Positions 7,888 through 15,319 of a DNA stretch of 41,664 nucleotides are shown piece by piece; the first letter of the stretch is position 1; every line of letters begins with the position of its first letter. Below the pieces are notes generated by a model. That model was not told the origin of the DNA. It saw nothing but the letters and a program-made list of their open reading frames with translations, and searched no databases. A program made the position numbers and the translations under genes. The stretch covers positions 1-41,664 of the forward strand of contig NZ_VORR01000038.1 of NCBI RefSeq assembly GCF_007997085.1, in the 5' to 3' direction. The DNA is from Polaribacter sp. IC066 (GTDB lineage: Bacteria > Bacteroidota > Bacteroidia > Flavobacteriales > Flavobacteriaceae).

Positions 7888-9722
7888 TAATTTTCTTCTA
7901 GAAATTGTATCAATAATTTTAAAAATTTATCAGAATTCTTTTTAGTACCGCTTATTTTAACTCTCCCTTGAATTATTATTTCATCCAACAATAATTTCTT
8001 TTTGTAGAGGTTGCTTAAATTTTCGTCATCAATTTGTATGTGTACTAGAGGTTTTGTTGTTTTTTTCTTTTTAACACTTACAGATTCTTCTGCAATATTC
8101 AGCTGATAATTTACGCTACTTTCTCCTAAATTTAAATGAAAATCATACAAACCAATATGTTGTTTTCGTGTTTCTTCATTTTCAGTAAGGTATTTTTTTA
8201 ATGTGCTAAAAAATGCTGTACTTTTTGCTTTTTGAACGGTAGCGGTTGTTTTCTCTTGTGCTTTCTCTAAAATAACTTTTTCTAGTTCGTTTGCAGATTC
8301 CCTAATATATCTAGAGAATTTATCAGCATCTGGCATTGTTTTCGCGTCAGAAGTTGTGGTGATAGAAACCAAACCATTATAACTAAAAGCGGCAATAATT
8401 AACCCAAATCCGTCTAAAACAGGTGTTAATCCAAAAATAGATAAAATTTTCTTACCTCTTAAATATAAAGGTACTTGTGGGCCAGGTACGTTGGTAATTG
8501 TAACGTTAAACGGCGGCCTGTGAAATTCTTTAATATTGTATTTACTATACAAACCTGCGGCTAAATTTGCCAAGCCAAAAGGTACAGCATCTGCCATTTT
8601 AGAGAGTGCTTTTGCCCCAACTGCTTTGTGTTTGCTTTTGCCTACATTGGTTTGTTCTTGTATATATTCTAAACGCTCAATCGGATCTTTTATATGGGTT
8701 GCAATTCTAACCAACATATTAGAAATTTGATTGTTCATTTCTTGCTTTTCGCCTTTGCTTCGAATAGAAATCGGCACATTTGCCACTAGCGGCTGAACTG
8801 GTAATTTTTCTTTTTCTTCTAAATATTTCCTAATTCCGCCTGCACAAATAGCTAAAATTACGTCGTTAATGCTCACGTTCATAATTTTACGAAGTGTGTT
8901 TATTCTCTCAAAAGATAAAATAGCAGTGCCCCATGTTCTTTTAGGCGAAACCGATTTATTAAAAATTGTGTTTGGTACAGAAAACTTGCTTCTAGAAATT
9001 GATTTTTTATTATTCAATTCCCATTTTATTTGTCCTTTGATAAGAGAAAAAGCAGTTTTACCAATCAATCTAGGAGCTTTTAAAGGATCTTTAAAAAATG
9101 TTTGTGAACTTTTTAGTAATAAACTTAATTCGTCTGGTAAGGGTTCTGGTTCAAATGGCTTTGGTTTCGGAATTTCTTTATCTTGATCATCCATACTTTT
9201 ATCAAATAAAAGACCCATAATTCCTACACCAGAACTGCCGTCTATCATTACATGATGTACTTTTGTAACAATGGCTACAGAGCCTTTTGGTACTTGAGAA
9301 ACCGCATCTAAACCTTCAATAAAACTGATAGACCAAAGTGGTCTTCTTAAATCTAAAGGACTGCTAAAAATTAAAGACGTCATTTCTCTTAAAGTCTTCC
9401 AATCCGAAGGGTCTGGTAGTTTAAGTCTGTTGATGTGTAAATCAATATCAAAATTAGGATCATCTACCCAATACGGATAATCTAAATTCATAGGTACATT
9501 TAAAAGTCGTTTTCTAAATTTCGGAATTAAGTGAAGTTTAGAGGCAACGATATCTTTAAAATCTTCAAATTTTAAAGAACCTTCAACAATGGTTAAGGTA
9601 GCAATGTGCATCGGACTTGTAGGGGATTCTGCATATAAAAAGGCAGCATCTTGCCCAGATATTTGTTGCACAGAATCGTCTAAAGTTCCTTGTAAAATAT
9701 CTTTAATTACTTTCTTGGACAT
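7887..9722 (-). CDS. Wax ester synthase/diacylglycerol acyltransferase (WS/DGAT) with SCP2-like tail
   Basis: This enzyme transfers acyl groups from acyl-CoA to diacylglycerol (triacylglycerol) or fatty alcohol (wax ester). The catalytic motif HHVMIDG is at residues 156-162. The N-terminal PLWxxxFIEGL-like segment (RRPLWSISFIEGL) and the C-terminal-domain blocks NVPISIRSKGE, NMLVRIATHIKDP and ITNVPGPQVPLYLRG are all present. At 611 residues it is about 120-150 longer than typical members. The extra C-terminus (about 490-611) has a beta-rich pattern and ends with LLLDEIIIQGRVKISGTKKN, which looks like a sterol-carrier-protein-2 lipid-binding domain (inference). It is the first gene of the operon, preceded by a 450-base gap. 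The upstream ATG at 9722 fits the family N-terminus SGQDAAFLYAES. Confidence 0.93.
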   Translation of the reverse strand: MSKKVIKDILQGTLDDSVQQISGQDAAFLYAESPTSPMHIATLTIVEGSLKFEDFKDIVASKLHLIPKFRKRLLNVPMNLDYPYWVDDPNFDIDLHINRLKLPDPSDWKTLREMTSLIFSSPLDLRRPLWSISFIEGLDAVSQVPKGSVAIVTKVHHVMIDGSSGVGIMGLLFDKSMDDQDKEIPKPKPFEPEPLPDELSLLLKSSQTFFKDPLKAPRLIGKTAFSLIKGQIKWELNNKKSISRSKFSVPNTIFNKSVSPKRTWGTAILSFERINTLRKIMNVSINDVILAICAGGIRKYLEEKEKLPVQPLVANVPISIRSKGEKQEMNNQISNMLVRIATHIKDPIERLEYIQEQTNVGKSKHKAVGAKALSKMADAVPFGLANLAAGLYSKYNIKEFHRPPFNVTITNVPGPQVPLYLRGKKILSIFGLTPVLDGFGLIIAAFSYNGLVSITTTSDAKTMPDADKFSRYIRESANELEKVILEKAQEKTTATVQKAKSTAFFSTLKKYLTENEETRKQHIGLYDFHLNLGESSVNYQLNIAEESVSVKKKKTTKPLVHIQIDDENLSNLYKKKLLLDEIIIQGRVKISGTKKNSDKFLKLLIQFLEEN

Positions 9723-10130
9723 GAATTTCTAAATTTATGTATTCAAATTGAGTAAAAATTATAGATACAATAAAGTAGTGTCTATACTTTTAGTTACTCT
9801 GCAAGATAATTAAATTTCATTACATTTTCTACTATGAAAGTTATTGAAGTTTTATCTAAATTAAGTCAAAATAAGAGGGTTTAAATTTTTAAATTACTAT
9901 ACTCTGATAAAACTATGCTGAATTTATAAGGGAAATTTAATTTTGAAAAATAGCGAAGTGATCAATTTAAAATTGTGAGTGAAACCATCCTGTGCTTTAT
10001 ATCTTGAACTTGTTTCAGTATTCGACGTAATACCTACTTAAATATGTGTGATATTTTATCAAAATTTAAAAGGATATTCTTTTTGAGACCTTAATGGAGA
10101 AGTTTTTAGGTTGTTTACTAGAGATGTGCC
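9723..10130. other. Intergenic region between tRNA-Thr and the lipid operon
   Basis: No coding frame with recognisable content is present. The segment is AT-rich and should contain the lipid-operon promoter near its left end. At 10003-10018 the bases CTTGAACTTGTTTCAG resemble a short sequence that recurs between genes in many flavobacterial genomes (recollection, not checked), so part of this gap may be a dispersed intergenic repeat. Confidence 0.5.
9744..9770 (-). promoter_or_regulatory. Candidate Bacteroidetes-type promoter of the lipid operon
   Basis: Read on the minus strand, TTG (9770-9768) is followed after 16 bases by TCAATTTG (9751-9744), seven of eight matches to the Bacteroidetes -7 box TAnnTTTG. 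The spacing is one base shorter than the usual 17-23. It lies about 20 bases before the WS/DGAT start codon. This is a weak, motif-only call. Confidence 0.25.
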
Positions 10131-10169
10131 AAAAAAAAAAGCCTCAAAAAAATTAATTTTTGAGGCTTT
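10131..10169 (-). terminator. Intrinsic terminator after tRNA-Thr
   Basis: The arms at 10138-10150 and 10157-10169 pair perfectly over 13 bases (core GCCTC/GAGGC) with a six-base loop. On the minus strand the stem runs straight into ten T residues. It lies 11 bases beyond the tRNA 3' end, so it ends the tRNA transcript and insulates the lipid operon. Confidence 0.88.
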
Positions 10170-10179
10170 AACAAATTGG

Positions 10180-10253
10180 AGCCGATGGAGGGACTCGAAC
10201 CCACGACCTGCTGATTACAAATCAGCTGCTCTAGCCAGCTGAGCTACATCGGC
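10180..10253 (-). tRNA. tRNA-Thr (anticodon TGT)
   Basis: The minus strand folds as a complete cloverleaf. The acceptor stem GCCGATG pairs with CATCGGC, the D arm contains AGCTCAGCTGGCTAGAGC, the anticodon stem CTGAT/ATCAG encloses TTTGTAA with anticodon TGT, and the T arm carries GGTTCGAGTCC. The discriminator base is T and CCA follows directly in the DNA (10179-10177). TGT reads ACA and other ACN threonine codons. Confidence 0.97.
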
Positions 10254-10335
10254 TTTTATTTTAAGTTTGCAAATTAAACACAAAAATTGAAGTTGAGCAA
10301 ATTAAAAATGACTTTTTTTTAATAAAGAAAAAAAA

Positions 10336-11637
10336 TTATTGCACCGCTTCTTTATACACTTTTAAACAGCGTTCACGAGCAAATTTATGTGCTACAATTT
10401 CTTTAGAATAGGTAAACTCTTGAAATTCTGGCACCCATTTTTGAATGTATTTTAAATCTTTATCAAATTTCTGAATTTGTGTTGTAGGATTAAAGATTCT
10501 AAAATATGGAGATGCATCAACACCAGTACCAGCAACCCATTGCCAATTGCCAATGTTACTTGCTTGCTCATAATCGTGTAATTTTTCAGCAAAATAGGCT
10601 TCTCCCCATCGCCAATCAATTAATAAATGTTTGCATAAAAAACTACCCACTAACATTCTAACGCGGTTGTGCATAAAACCTGTTTGGTTTAATTCTCTCA
10701 TACCAGCATCTACCAAAGGGTAACCCGTTTCTCCGGTACACCAAGCTTTAAATTCCTCTTCGTTATTTCGCCATATAATTCTGTCGTATTGTGGTTTAAA
10801 ACTGTCTTTTGCCGTGTGCGGAAAATGCCATAAAATTTGCATAAAAAACTCACGCCAAATAAGCTCTTTTAAAAAGGTTATATTCTCGCTTTTAGAGGCT
10901 TTGTCTACCATTTTACGAACACTTACAGTGCCAAATCGTAAATGGGTTCCTAATCTCGACGTGCTGTTTTTTGCCGGGAAGTTTCTTGTTTCTTCATAGG
11001 TATCAATTAAGTTTTTAGAAACTTTGTAAGAAGCTACTTTAATAGCGGATTCAGTAAAACCAATTTCAGCTAGAGATAAAAATTGGTGATTTTCTTGTTG
11101 TATAAAGTTAGCAAGATTTTCTTCTGATGGGAAAAATTGAATTCCTTGAGATTCAAAAGCTGCGATCCATATTTTTGAAAAAGGAGTGTAGACTTTGTAA
11201 GGGTTTCCGTCTTTTTTTACAATTTCATTTCGCTCAAAGATTACTTGATCTTTATAGGTTTTAAAGTGGATTTCTTTGGATGTTAAAAAATCTTTTATTT
11301 CTAAATCTCTTTGAACGGCGTACGGCTCATAATCGTGATTTGTAAACACAGTGTCAATTTTATATTCTGCCGATAGTGTGCTGAAAATATCAAGCGGTTT
11401 TCCATGATAGATAGAAAGACTACTGCCAATTTCTAAAAGTTGGTGCTGAATATTTTCTAATTCTTGATGCAGAAAAGTTACTCTTGAATCGTCTTTTGGT
11501 AATTTGTTTAAAATATCTTCGTCAAAAATAAAAACAGGAAGCACCTTTTTATCCGAAGTTAATGCATGGAATAATCCACAATTATCTTCTAATCGTAAAT
11601 CTCTTCTAAACCAGAAAATGTTTATGGTGGTTTTCAT
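10336..11637 (-). CDS. phr: Class I CPD photolyase (deoxyribodipyrimidine photo-lyase)
   Basis: This 433-residue flavoprotein repairs cyclobutane pyrimidine dimers using light. The N-terminal antenna domain begins INIFWFRRDLRLEDN. The FAD domain has the canonical blocks: TSRLGTHLRFGTVSVR, LIWREFFMQIL, TGYPLVDAGMREL, and NIGNWQWVAGTGVDASPYF leading to RIFNPTTQ. These match the usual class I CPD photolyase pattern, so activity is expected. A longer frame from 11679 would add 14 residues outside the family; the ATG at 11637 fits the conserved start. It is the last gene of the photolyase cluster, 116 bases after the SRPBCC gene, with a long inverted repeat in that gap. Confidence 0.95.
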   Translation of the reverse strand: MKTTINIFWFRRDLRLEDNCGLFHALTSDKKVLPVFIFDEDILNKLPKDDSRVTFLHQELENIQHQLLEIGSSLSIYHGKPLDIFSTLSAEYKIDTVFTNHDYEPYAVQRDLEIKDFLTSKEIHFKTYKDQVIFERNEIVKKDGNPYKVYTPFSKIWIAAFESQGIQFFPSEENLANFIQQENHQFLSLAEIGFTESAIKVASYKVSKNLIDTYEETRNFPAKNSTSRLGTHLRFGTVSVRKMVDKASKSENITFLKELIWREFFMQILWHFPHTAKDSFKPQYDRIIWRNNEEEFKAWCTGETGYPLVDAGMRELNQTGFMHNRVRMLVGSFLCKHLLIDWRWGEAYFAEKLHDYEQASNIGNWQWVAGTGVDASPYFRIFNPTTQIQKFDKDLKYIQKWVPEFQEFTYSKEIVAHKFARERCLKVYKEAVQ

Positions 11638-11673
11638 CTTTATTGTTTTTTGTTTGATTGTTAAAAATAATAA

Positions 11674-11734
11674 TGCCACAAATTCACAAATATATAAAAT
11701 CGTTTGATAGATTTAAGTGTGTAAATTTGTGGCA
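11674..11734. repeat. Long-spaced inverted repeat upstream of phr
   Basis: The arms TGCCACAAATT (11674-11684) and AATTTGTGGCA (11724-11734) are perfect 11-base complements separated by 39 bases. The spacer contains a TATATTTG (minus strand, 11686-11693) fitting the Bacteroidetes -7 box, so the phr promoter may lie inside. The arm sequence also resembles GCCACRAATT-type dispersed intergenic repeats I associate with flavobacteria, so it may be a mobile or selfish repeat, not an operator. Confidence 0.55.
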
Positions 11735-11752
11735 AAAATAAGCTGCTATTAG

Positions 11753-12220
11753 TTATTTTTTATATTCTCCAAAAAGCTCTAATAATTTCGTTTGTCTATA
11801 AGCAAAAATTTCTTCTAATTTAGGCTTTACAATAAATGGATGTACTATTTGACCCAAAATACCTAAAGGAACTTTATAGTCGATAATGTCTTCCATTTCT
11901 ACGCCACCGTCTATTTCTTTTATAAAATGCTTATGATGCCATAGTGCATATGGTCCGTACATTTGCTCATCAACAAAATATTTTTTATCTTCTATATGTG
12001 TAATCTCTGAAACCCATTTTGTTTTAATTCCTAATAACGGAGTTACAATATACTGTATAATTTGGCCTGTATAGAGTGGTCTGTCAATAGTAGAAATAAT
12101 ATTGAAACTCATATAATCTGGCGTAATTATTTTTAAGTTTTTAGGATTTGATAAAAATTCCCAAGCGGTGTCTAAACTGATTGGTAACTTTTGAGATTTA
12201 TGAAGTGTGTATATTTTCAT
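11753..12220 (-). CDS. SRPBCC-family protein
   Basis: This 155-residue protein has the START/Bet-v-1-like (SRPBCC) pattern used to bind hydrophobic ligands. The N-terminal strand and helix include LPISLDTAWEFLSNPKNLK, followed by ITPDYMSF, a central antiparallel sheet (KTKWVSEITHIED), and a C-terminal helix (FAYRQTKLLELFG). No catalytic motif, signal peptide or membrane segment is visible. Homologs of this exact type (the NLxxITP motif) commonly sit beside photolyase and SDR genes, which fits here. It starts two bases after the TspO gene. The ligand is unknown. Confidence 0.85.
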   Translation of the reverse strand: MKIYTLHKSQKLPISLDTAWEFLSNPKNLKIITPDYMSFNIISTIDRPLYTGQIIQYIVTPLLGIKTKWVSEITHIEDKKYFVDEQMYGPYALWHHKHFIKEIDGGVEMEDIIDYKVPLGILGQIVHPFIVKPKLEEIFAYRQTKLLELFGEYKK

Positions 12221-12221
12221 G

Positions 12222-12683
12222 TTAATTATGGACTAAAATATAAAGATTTAAAGAGGTTGCGATACACAACCAAATTATATATGGGAGCAATAAAAATTTG
12301 TAATTACCTACTTTATCACTAAACTTAAAGAAGTATATACATAGCAGAGCGGTTAATAAAGTGATTGCAATTAAGCCAAGCAGCACCAAATGTTGATTGA
12401 AGAAAAGATAATTCCAACTTACGTTTAAAACAAATTGAAGCAGAAAAATAACTTTCATTTTCTGTGTATTTTCTACGCTAAAAAGTTTTCCTAAATACAT
12501 AGAAAAACAAATCATAATCAACGTCCAAGCAGCTCCAAAAACCCAACCCGGAGGTGTCCAAGGAGCTTTGTTTAAATTTACGTACCAACCTGCCATTGGG
12601 CCGTTTTGATTGAGCCAGTTCCCAATTGCTAATCCTCCAAAATTTATAATGAGAAATAAAGTAATTAGCTTCGCCTGCTTCAT
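12222..12683 (-). CDS. tspO: TspO/MBR-family integral membrane protein
   Basis: This 153-residue membrane protein has five hydrophobic segments and the TspO signature WYVNLNKAPWTPPGWVFG, followed by AAWTLIMICFSMYL and the Asn/Trp-rich NVSWNYLFFNQH. TspO proteins bind porphyrins and are linked to tetrapyrrole handling and light or oxidative-stress responses in bacteria. Its place among photolyases and a glutathione peroxidase agrees with a role in limiting porphyrin photosensitisation (inference). Length and topology are normal, and it is closely spaced with both neighbours. Confidence 0.94.
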   Translation of the reverse strand: MKQAKLITLFLIINFGGLAIGNWLNQNGPMAGWYVNLNKAPWTPPGWVFGAAWTLIMICFSMYLGKLFSVENTQKMKVIFLLQFVLNVSWNYLFFNQHLVLLGLIAITLLTALLCIYFFKFSDKVGNYKFLLLPYIIWLCIATSLNLYILVHN

Positions 12684-12690
12684 AAAAGAA

Positions 12691-12861
12691 CTATTTGTTT
12701 TTTAAAGCTTCAATTTCTTTTAAAATGTTGTCAGCTTCCAAGTATTTTTGGTCACTATCACTTCTGCTAATAGATTGAAGTTTGAAACCTTCTTCCATTA
12801 ATTTTTTATATTTTTCTTGAAGCTTATCAGCTTCAGGTTTTTTTTTAAATATGCCGAACAT
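12691..12861 (-). CDS. Small Lacal_2735/DUF6435-type protein
   Basis: This 56-residue protein begins MFGIFKKKPEADKLQEKYKK and ends LEADNILKEIEALKNK. It is highly charged and helical and fits the small flavobacterial family I know as Lacal_2735 (DUF6435). Its ATG overlaps the stop codon of the glutathione peroxidase gene by one base (TAATG), strong evidence for translational coupling and a real gene. Function is unknown; there are no cysteines, signal peptide or membrane helix. Confidence 0.82.
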   Translation of the reverse strand: MFGIFKKKPEADKLQEKYKKLMEEGFKLQSISRSDSDQKYLEADNILKEIEALKNK

Positions 12862-13334
12862 TATTTTATGTTTTTTATGATTTTAGAACTTAATGGCTTC
12901 GTTAGAGAAAAATAATAATCAATCAATTCTCCATTTTTATCAACCATGTATTTTTGAAAGTTCCATTTTACGGATGAACTTTTGTTCCCGTTTAAACTTT
13001 TATCTGTTAACCAAGTATAAAGAGGATGCTGATTGCTTCCTTTTACATCAACTTTTTCGGTAATTAAAAAAGTAACCCCGTAATTCACTTGACAAAATTC
13101 TTCAATTTCATCAGAATTACCCGGTTCTTGTTTGCCAAATTGATTGCAAGGAACACCAATAACGACCAAATTGTTTTTATAGGATTTGTGCAACTCTTCT
13201 AGATCTTTATATTGCGGTGTAAAACCACATTTGGATGCTACGTTTACAAAAAGAATAGATTTATTTTTAAATTCGGATAAATCAATAGCTTTTCCTTGTA
13301 AACTATTTATTTTTATATCGTAAATATTTTTCAT
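12861..13334 (-). CDS. Glutathione peroxidase-family thiol peroxidase
   Basis: This 157-residue protein reduces hydroperoxides, probably with thioredoxin as electron donor as in most bacterial Cys-type members. The peroxidatic Cys36 is in NVASKCGFTPQYK, followed by the family blocks IGVPCNQFGKQEPG and VKWNFQKYMVDKNG, which supply the catalytic Gln and Trp/Asn. It has a cysteine where animal enzymes use selenocysteine, and no signal peptide. Its place between an SDR and TspO in the photolyase cluster suggests protection against photo-oxidative lipid peroxides (inference). Confidence 0.94.
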   Translation of the reverse strand: MKNIYDIKINSLQGKAIDLSEFKNKSILFVNVASKCGFTPQYKDLEELHKSYKNNLVVIGVPCNQFGKQEPGNSDEIEEFCQVNYGVTFLITEKVDVKGSNQHPLYTWLTDKSLNGNKSSSVKWNFQKYMVDKNGELIDYYFSLTKPLSSKIIKNIK

Positions 13335-13348
13335 TTCTATACTTTAAG

Positions 13349-14032
13349 TTATATTTTAAAACTTACAATACCGCAATCTAGCTCAAATATCTGACCTGAC
13401 ATTGATACTGCTTTGTCAGAGATTAAAAAAGTAGCCATGTCTGCAACTTCTTGAGGTTGTAAGAATTTTTTTAGAGGATGACGGTCTGTGATATTTTCTA
13501 TCATTCTGTCATTCCTTAATAATTTTGATGCTAAATCTGTATTCGTTACAGTTGGTGCAATTGCATTTACACGAATTAAAGGTGCTAATTCTGCGCCTAA
13601 AGTCTTTGTAAGCCCCTCTACAGCAGCTTTTGCTGCAGCGATACTTGCATGAAAAGGCATTCCTAATTTCACTGCAACCGTACTAAATAATAAGATAGAA
13701 GGCTTTGTGCCTTTCTTTAAAGCAGGCAAATAGTGTTGAATTGCTTTCACGGCACCAATTACGTTAATTTCGAAGTCATCTCTAAAATCTTCTAGTTTTA
13801 ATCTTGCAATAGGTTTTAAATTGATGCTACCTGGGCAGTAAATCAGGCTATCTATTTCTTCTATTTCAGGTAAATCATCCGTGAGAATATCCAAAGAAAA
13901 ATGAGTAAGATTTTGATGAGGCTCTAAAGTGTTTGATCTGCTAATATTAATTACTTTATGATTCTCAATTAAAGATGTTACAATCGCTTTGCCAATTCCT
14001 TTACTTCCTCCTATAACTACTATTTTCTTCAT
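13349..14032 (-). CDS. SDR-family protein with atypical active site
   Basis: This 227-residue Rossmann-fold protein has the NAD(P) motif GGSKGIGKAI near the N-terminus, an N-V-I-G segment (FEINVIGAVKAIQHYLP), and the later blocks RVNAIAPTVTNT and SGQIFELDCG. The usual YxxxK catalytic pair is altered: in LGMPFHASIAAAKAAVEG the lysine is present but isoleucine occupies the tyrosine position. The catalytic serine region is present (LFSTVAVKLG). A subset of SDRs in photolyase neighbourhoods shows this change. It could bind a cofactor without classical dehydrogenase activity or use different chemistry. It lies 11 bases before the small paralog gene. Confidence 0.88.
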   Translation of the reverse strand: MKKIVVIGGSKGIGKAIVTSLIENHKVINISRSNTLEPHQNLTHFSLDILTDDLPEIEEIDSLIYCPGSINLKPIARLKLEDFRDDFEINVIGAVKAIQHYLPALKKGTKPSILLFSTVAVKLGMPFHASIAAAKAAVEGLTKTLGAELAPLIRVNAIAPTVTNTDLASKLLRNDRMIENITDRHPLKKFLQPQEVADMATFLISDKAVSMSGQIFELDCGIVSFKI

Positions 14033-14043
14033 ATATCTGTCTT

Positions 14044-14259
14044 TTATCGTCTTCCTTTTAAACGCTTTTCTATTTTCTGTTTCACAGCTGTTAAGCGTTT
14101 CATTTGATCCATAATTTCTGGATCTTTTTCTAACTTAAATACTTCGTTTAGTTCTAGAATAAGTGCTTTCACTTCTCTAGACGCTAAAATTCTGTCACTT
14201 GTTGTTTTAAAAGAGAACTTTCTATGTTCAAATTCTAATGCTCTATCTAATAATTCCAT
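14044..14259 (-). CDS. Small helical protein, tandem paralog B
   Basis: This 71-residue basic, helical protein has unknown function. It is clearly paralogous to the 74-residue product upstream: both share MEL, ALEFE-x-RK, TTSDRI, a LNEV segment and MKRLT-x-x-KQ-x-IEKRLKG. There are no cysteines, membrane segments or signal peptide. The TTSDRI(M/L)A and KRLKG patterns suggest a small adaptor or nucleic-acid-associated helical protein, but this is not established. Conservation between copies supports both being real genes. A hairpin precedes its start codon. Confidence 0.72.
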   Translation of the reverse strand: MELLDRALEFEHRKFSFKTTSDRILASREVKALILELNEVFKLEKDPEIMDQMKRLTAVKQKIEKRLKGRR

Positions 14260-14275
14260 TCTTATTTCTCGGTTT

Positions 14276-14313
14276 TTTTCTAACTTTCGAATATAATTAT
14301 AAAAGTTAGAAAA
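14276..14313. repeat. 12-base perfect inverted repeat in the leader of the second small paralog
   Basis: The arms TTTTCTAACTTT (14276-14287) and AAAGTTAGAAAA (14302-14313) pair perfectly around a 14-base AT-rich loop. The hairpin starts 17 bases before the ATG of the downstream small gene. Neither strand has a T-run after the stem, so it is not a standard terminator. It may act as an mRNA stability or processing element setting the ratio of the two paralogs, or as an operator. Confidence 0.55.
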
Positions 14314-14333
14314 CCAAGAAAAATATGTATATA

Positions 14334-14558
14334 TTATGCAGTAAGCGGTTTTCCTTTTAAACGCTTCTCAATTCTTTGTTTTATAACGGTTAAACGCTTC
14401 ATAATATCCATTAATTTAACGTCTTTACTCTTTTTGTATACTTCATTTAAACTTAAAATCAGGTCTTTCGCTTCTCTAGCCGCCATTATTCGATCGCTAG
14501 TTGTAGGAAATCTCATTTTTCTTGTTTCAAACTCTAATGCTTTTTTTACTAATTCCAT
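14334..14558 (-). CDS. Small helical protein, tandem paralog A
   Basis: This 74-residue protein is the first of two tandem paralogs. It contains KKALEFETRKMRFPTTSDRI, REAKDLILSLNEVYKK and MKRLTVIKQRIEKRLKG. It begins three bases after folE ends, so it is co-transcribed with the pterin gene. It is cytoplasmic, basic and helical, with no recognised domain. Function is unknown; the cluster suggests a light- or stress-related role. Confidence 0.75.
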   Translation of the reverse strand: MELVKKALEFETRKMRFPTTSDRIMAAREAKDLILSLNEVYKKSKDVKLMDIMKRLTVIKQRIEKRLKGKPLTA

Positions 14559-14561
14559 AAT

Positions 14562-15260
14562 TTAATACTTTAAAGTGTTTTGTAATTCTGCTATTTTCGA
14601 CTGCTTTTTAAATTCACCCCCAAAATAAGAGGTAGTTGTAGAAGAAGTGTCATCTTTTATTCCTCGAGAGGATACACATAAATGTTTGGCATCTATGATT
14701 ACAGCAACATCTTCTGTTTTTAAAACTAATTTTAATTCTTCTGCAATTTGGTTTGTTAAGCGCTCTTGCACTTGTGGTCTTTTTGCAAAATATTGTACGA
14801 TTCTATTCAATTTTGATAATCCAATTACCTTTCCTGATGAGATGTAAGCAACATGCGCTTTGCCTATTATGGGTACAAAGTGATGCTCACAAGTCGAATA
14901 AACCGTAATGTTCTTTTCAACTAACATCTGATTATACTGGTAACTGTTCTCAAACAATGTTATTTCTGGTTTGTTTGCTGGGTTTAATCCTGAAAAGATT
15001 TCATCAACATACATTTTGGCAACCCTACTGGGCGTTCCTTTTAGAGAATCATCAGTGATGTCGAGGCCCATCACGTCCATTATTTCTTCAAATAAAATAC
15101 TGATTTTTTCTTTCTTTTCTTCTTCAGAAATATTGAAAGCACTTGGTTTCATAGGTGTTTTTAAACCCGCACTAAAGTGATCATCTGAAGATGAATCAAC
15201 AGAAAAACTACTTTTCTTCTTTATAATTTGCTGTCCATTAGATTGTAAGTCTGTAATCAT
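14562..15260 (-). CDS. folE: GTP cyclohydrolase I
   Basis: This 232-residue enzyme makes dihydroneopterin triphosphate from GTP, the entry to folate and other pterins. Zinc and active-site motifs are present: STCEHHFVPIIGKAHVAYI with the Cys and His ligands, IGLSKLNRIVQYFAKRPQVQ, and the later cysteine in AKHLCVSSRG. An N-terminal extension of about 50 residues, rich in Ser and Lys, precedes the catalytic domain. The start at 15260 is the first ATG; extending to a TTG at 15308 is possible but less likely. Among four photolyases, a dedicated copy may serve the methenyltetrahydrofolate antenna (inference). FolE genes also occur in light-induced clusters of other bacteria. Confidence 0.95.
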   Translation of the reverse strand: MITDLQSNGQQIIKKKSSFSVDSSSDDHFSAGLKTPMKPSAFNISEEEKKEKISILFEEIMDVMGLDITDDSLKGTPSRVAKMYVDEIFSGLNPANKPEITLFENSYQYNQMLVEKNITVYSTCEHHFVPIIGKAHVAYISSGKVIGLSKLNRIVQYFAKRPQVQERLTNQIAEELKLVLKTEDVAVIIDAKHLCVSSRGIKDDTSSTTTSYFGGEFKKQSKIAELQNTLKY

Positions 15261-15319
15261 ATTGTCTTTTTTAGGTGCTGTCTTTAAGGACTCTAATCTT
15301 AAAAGCAAAGCACGGTTAG

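Noticed and set aside
10180..10253. tRNA-Thr as an integration (att) site
   Set aside because: No integrase gene and no repeated tRNA 3' end were found in the window.
14276..14313. Intrinsic terminator between the small paralogs
   Set aside because: No T-run follows the stem on either strand and the loop is long.
15261..15308. TTG start for folE
   Set aside because: The ATG at 15260 is in frame and keeps the whole domain; the extra residues show no family similarity.
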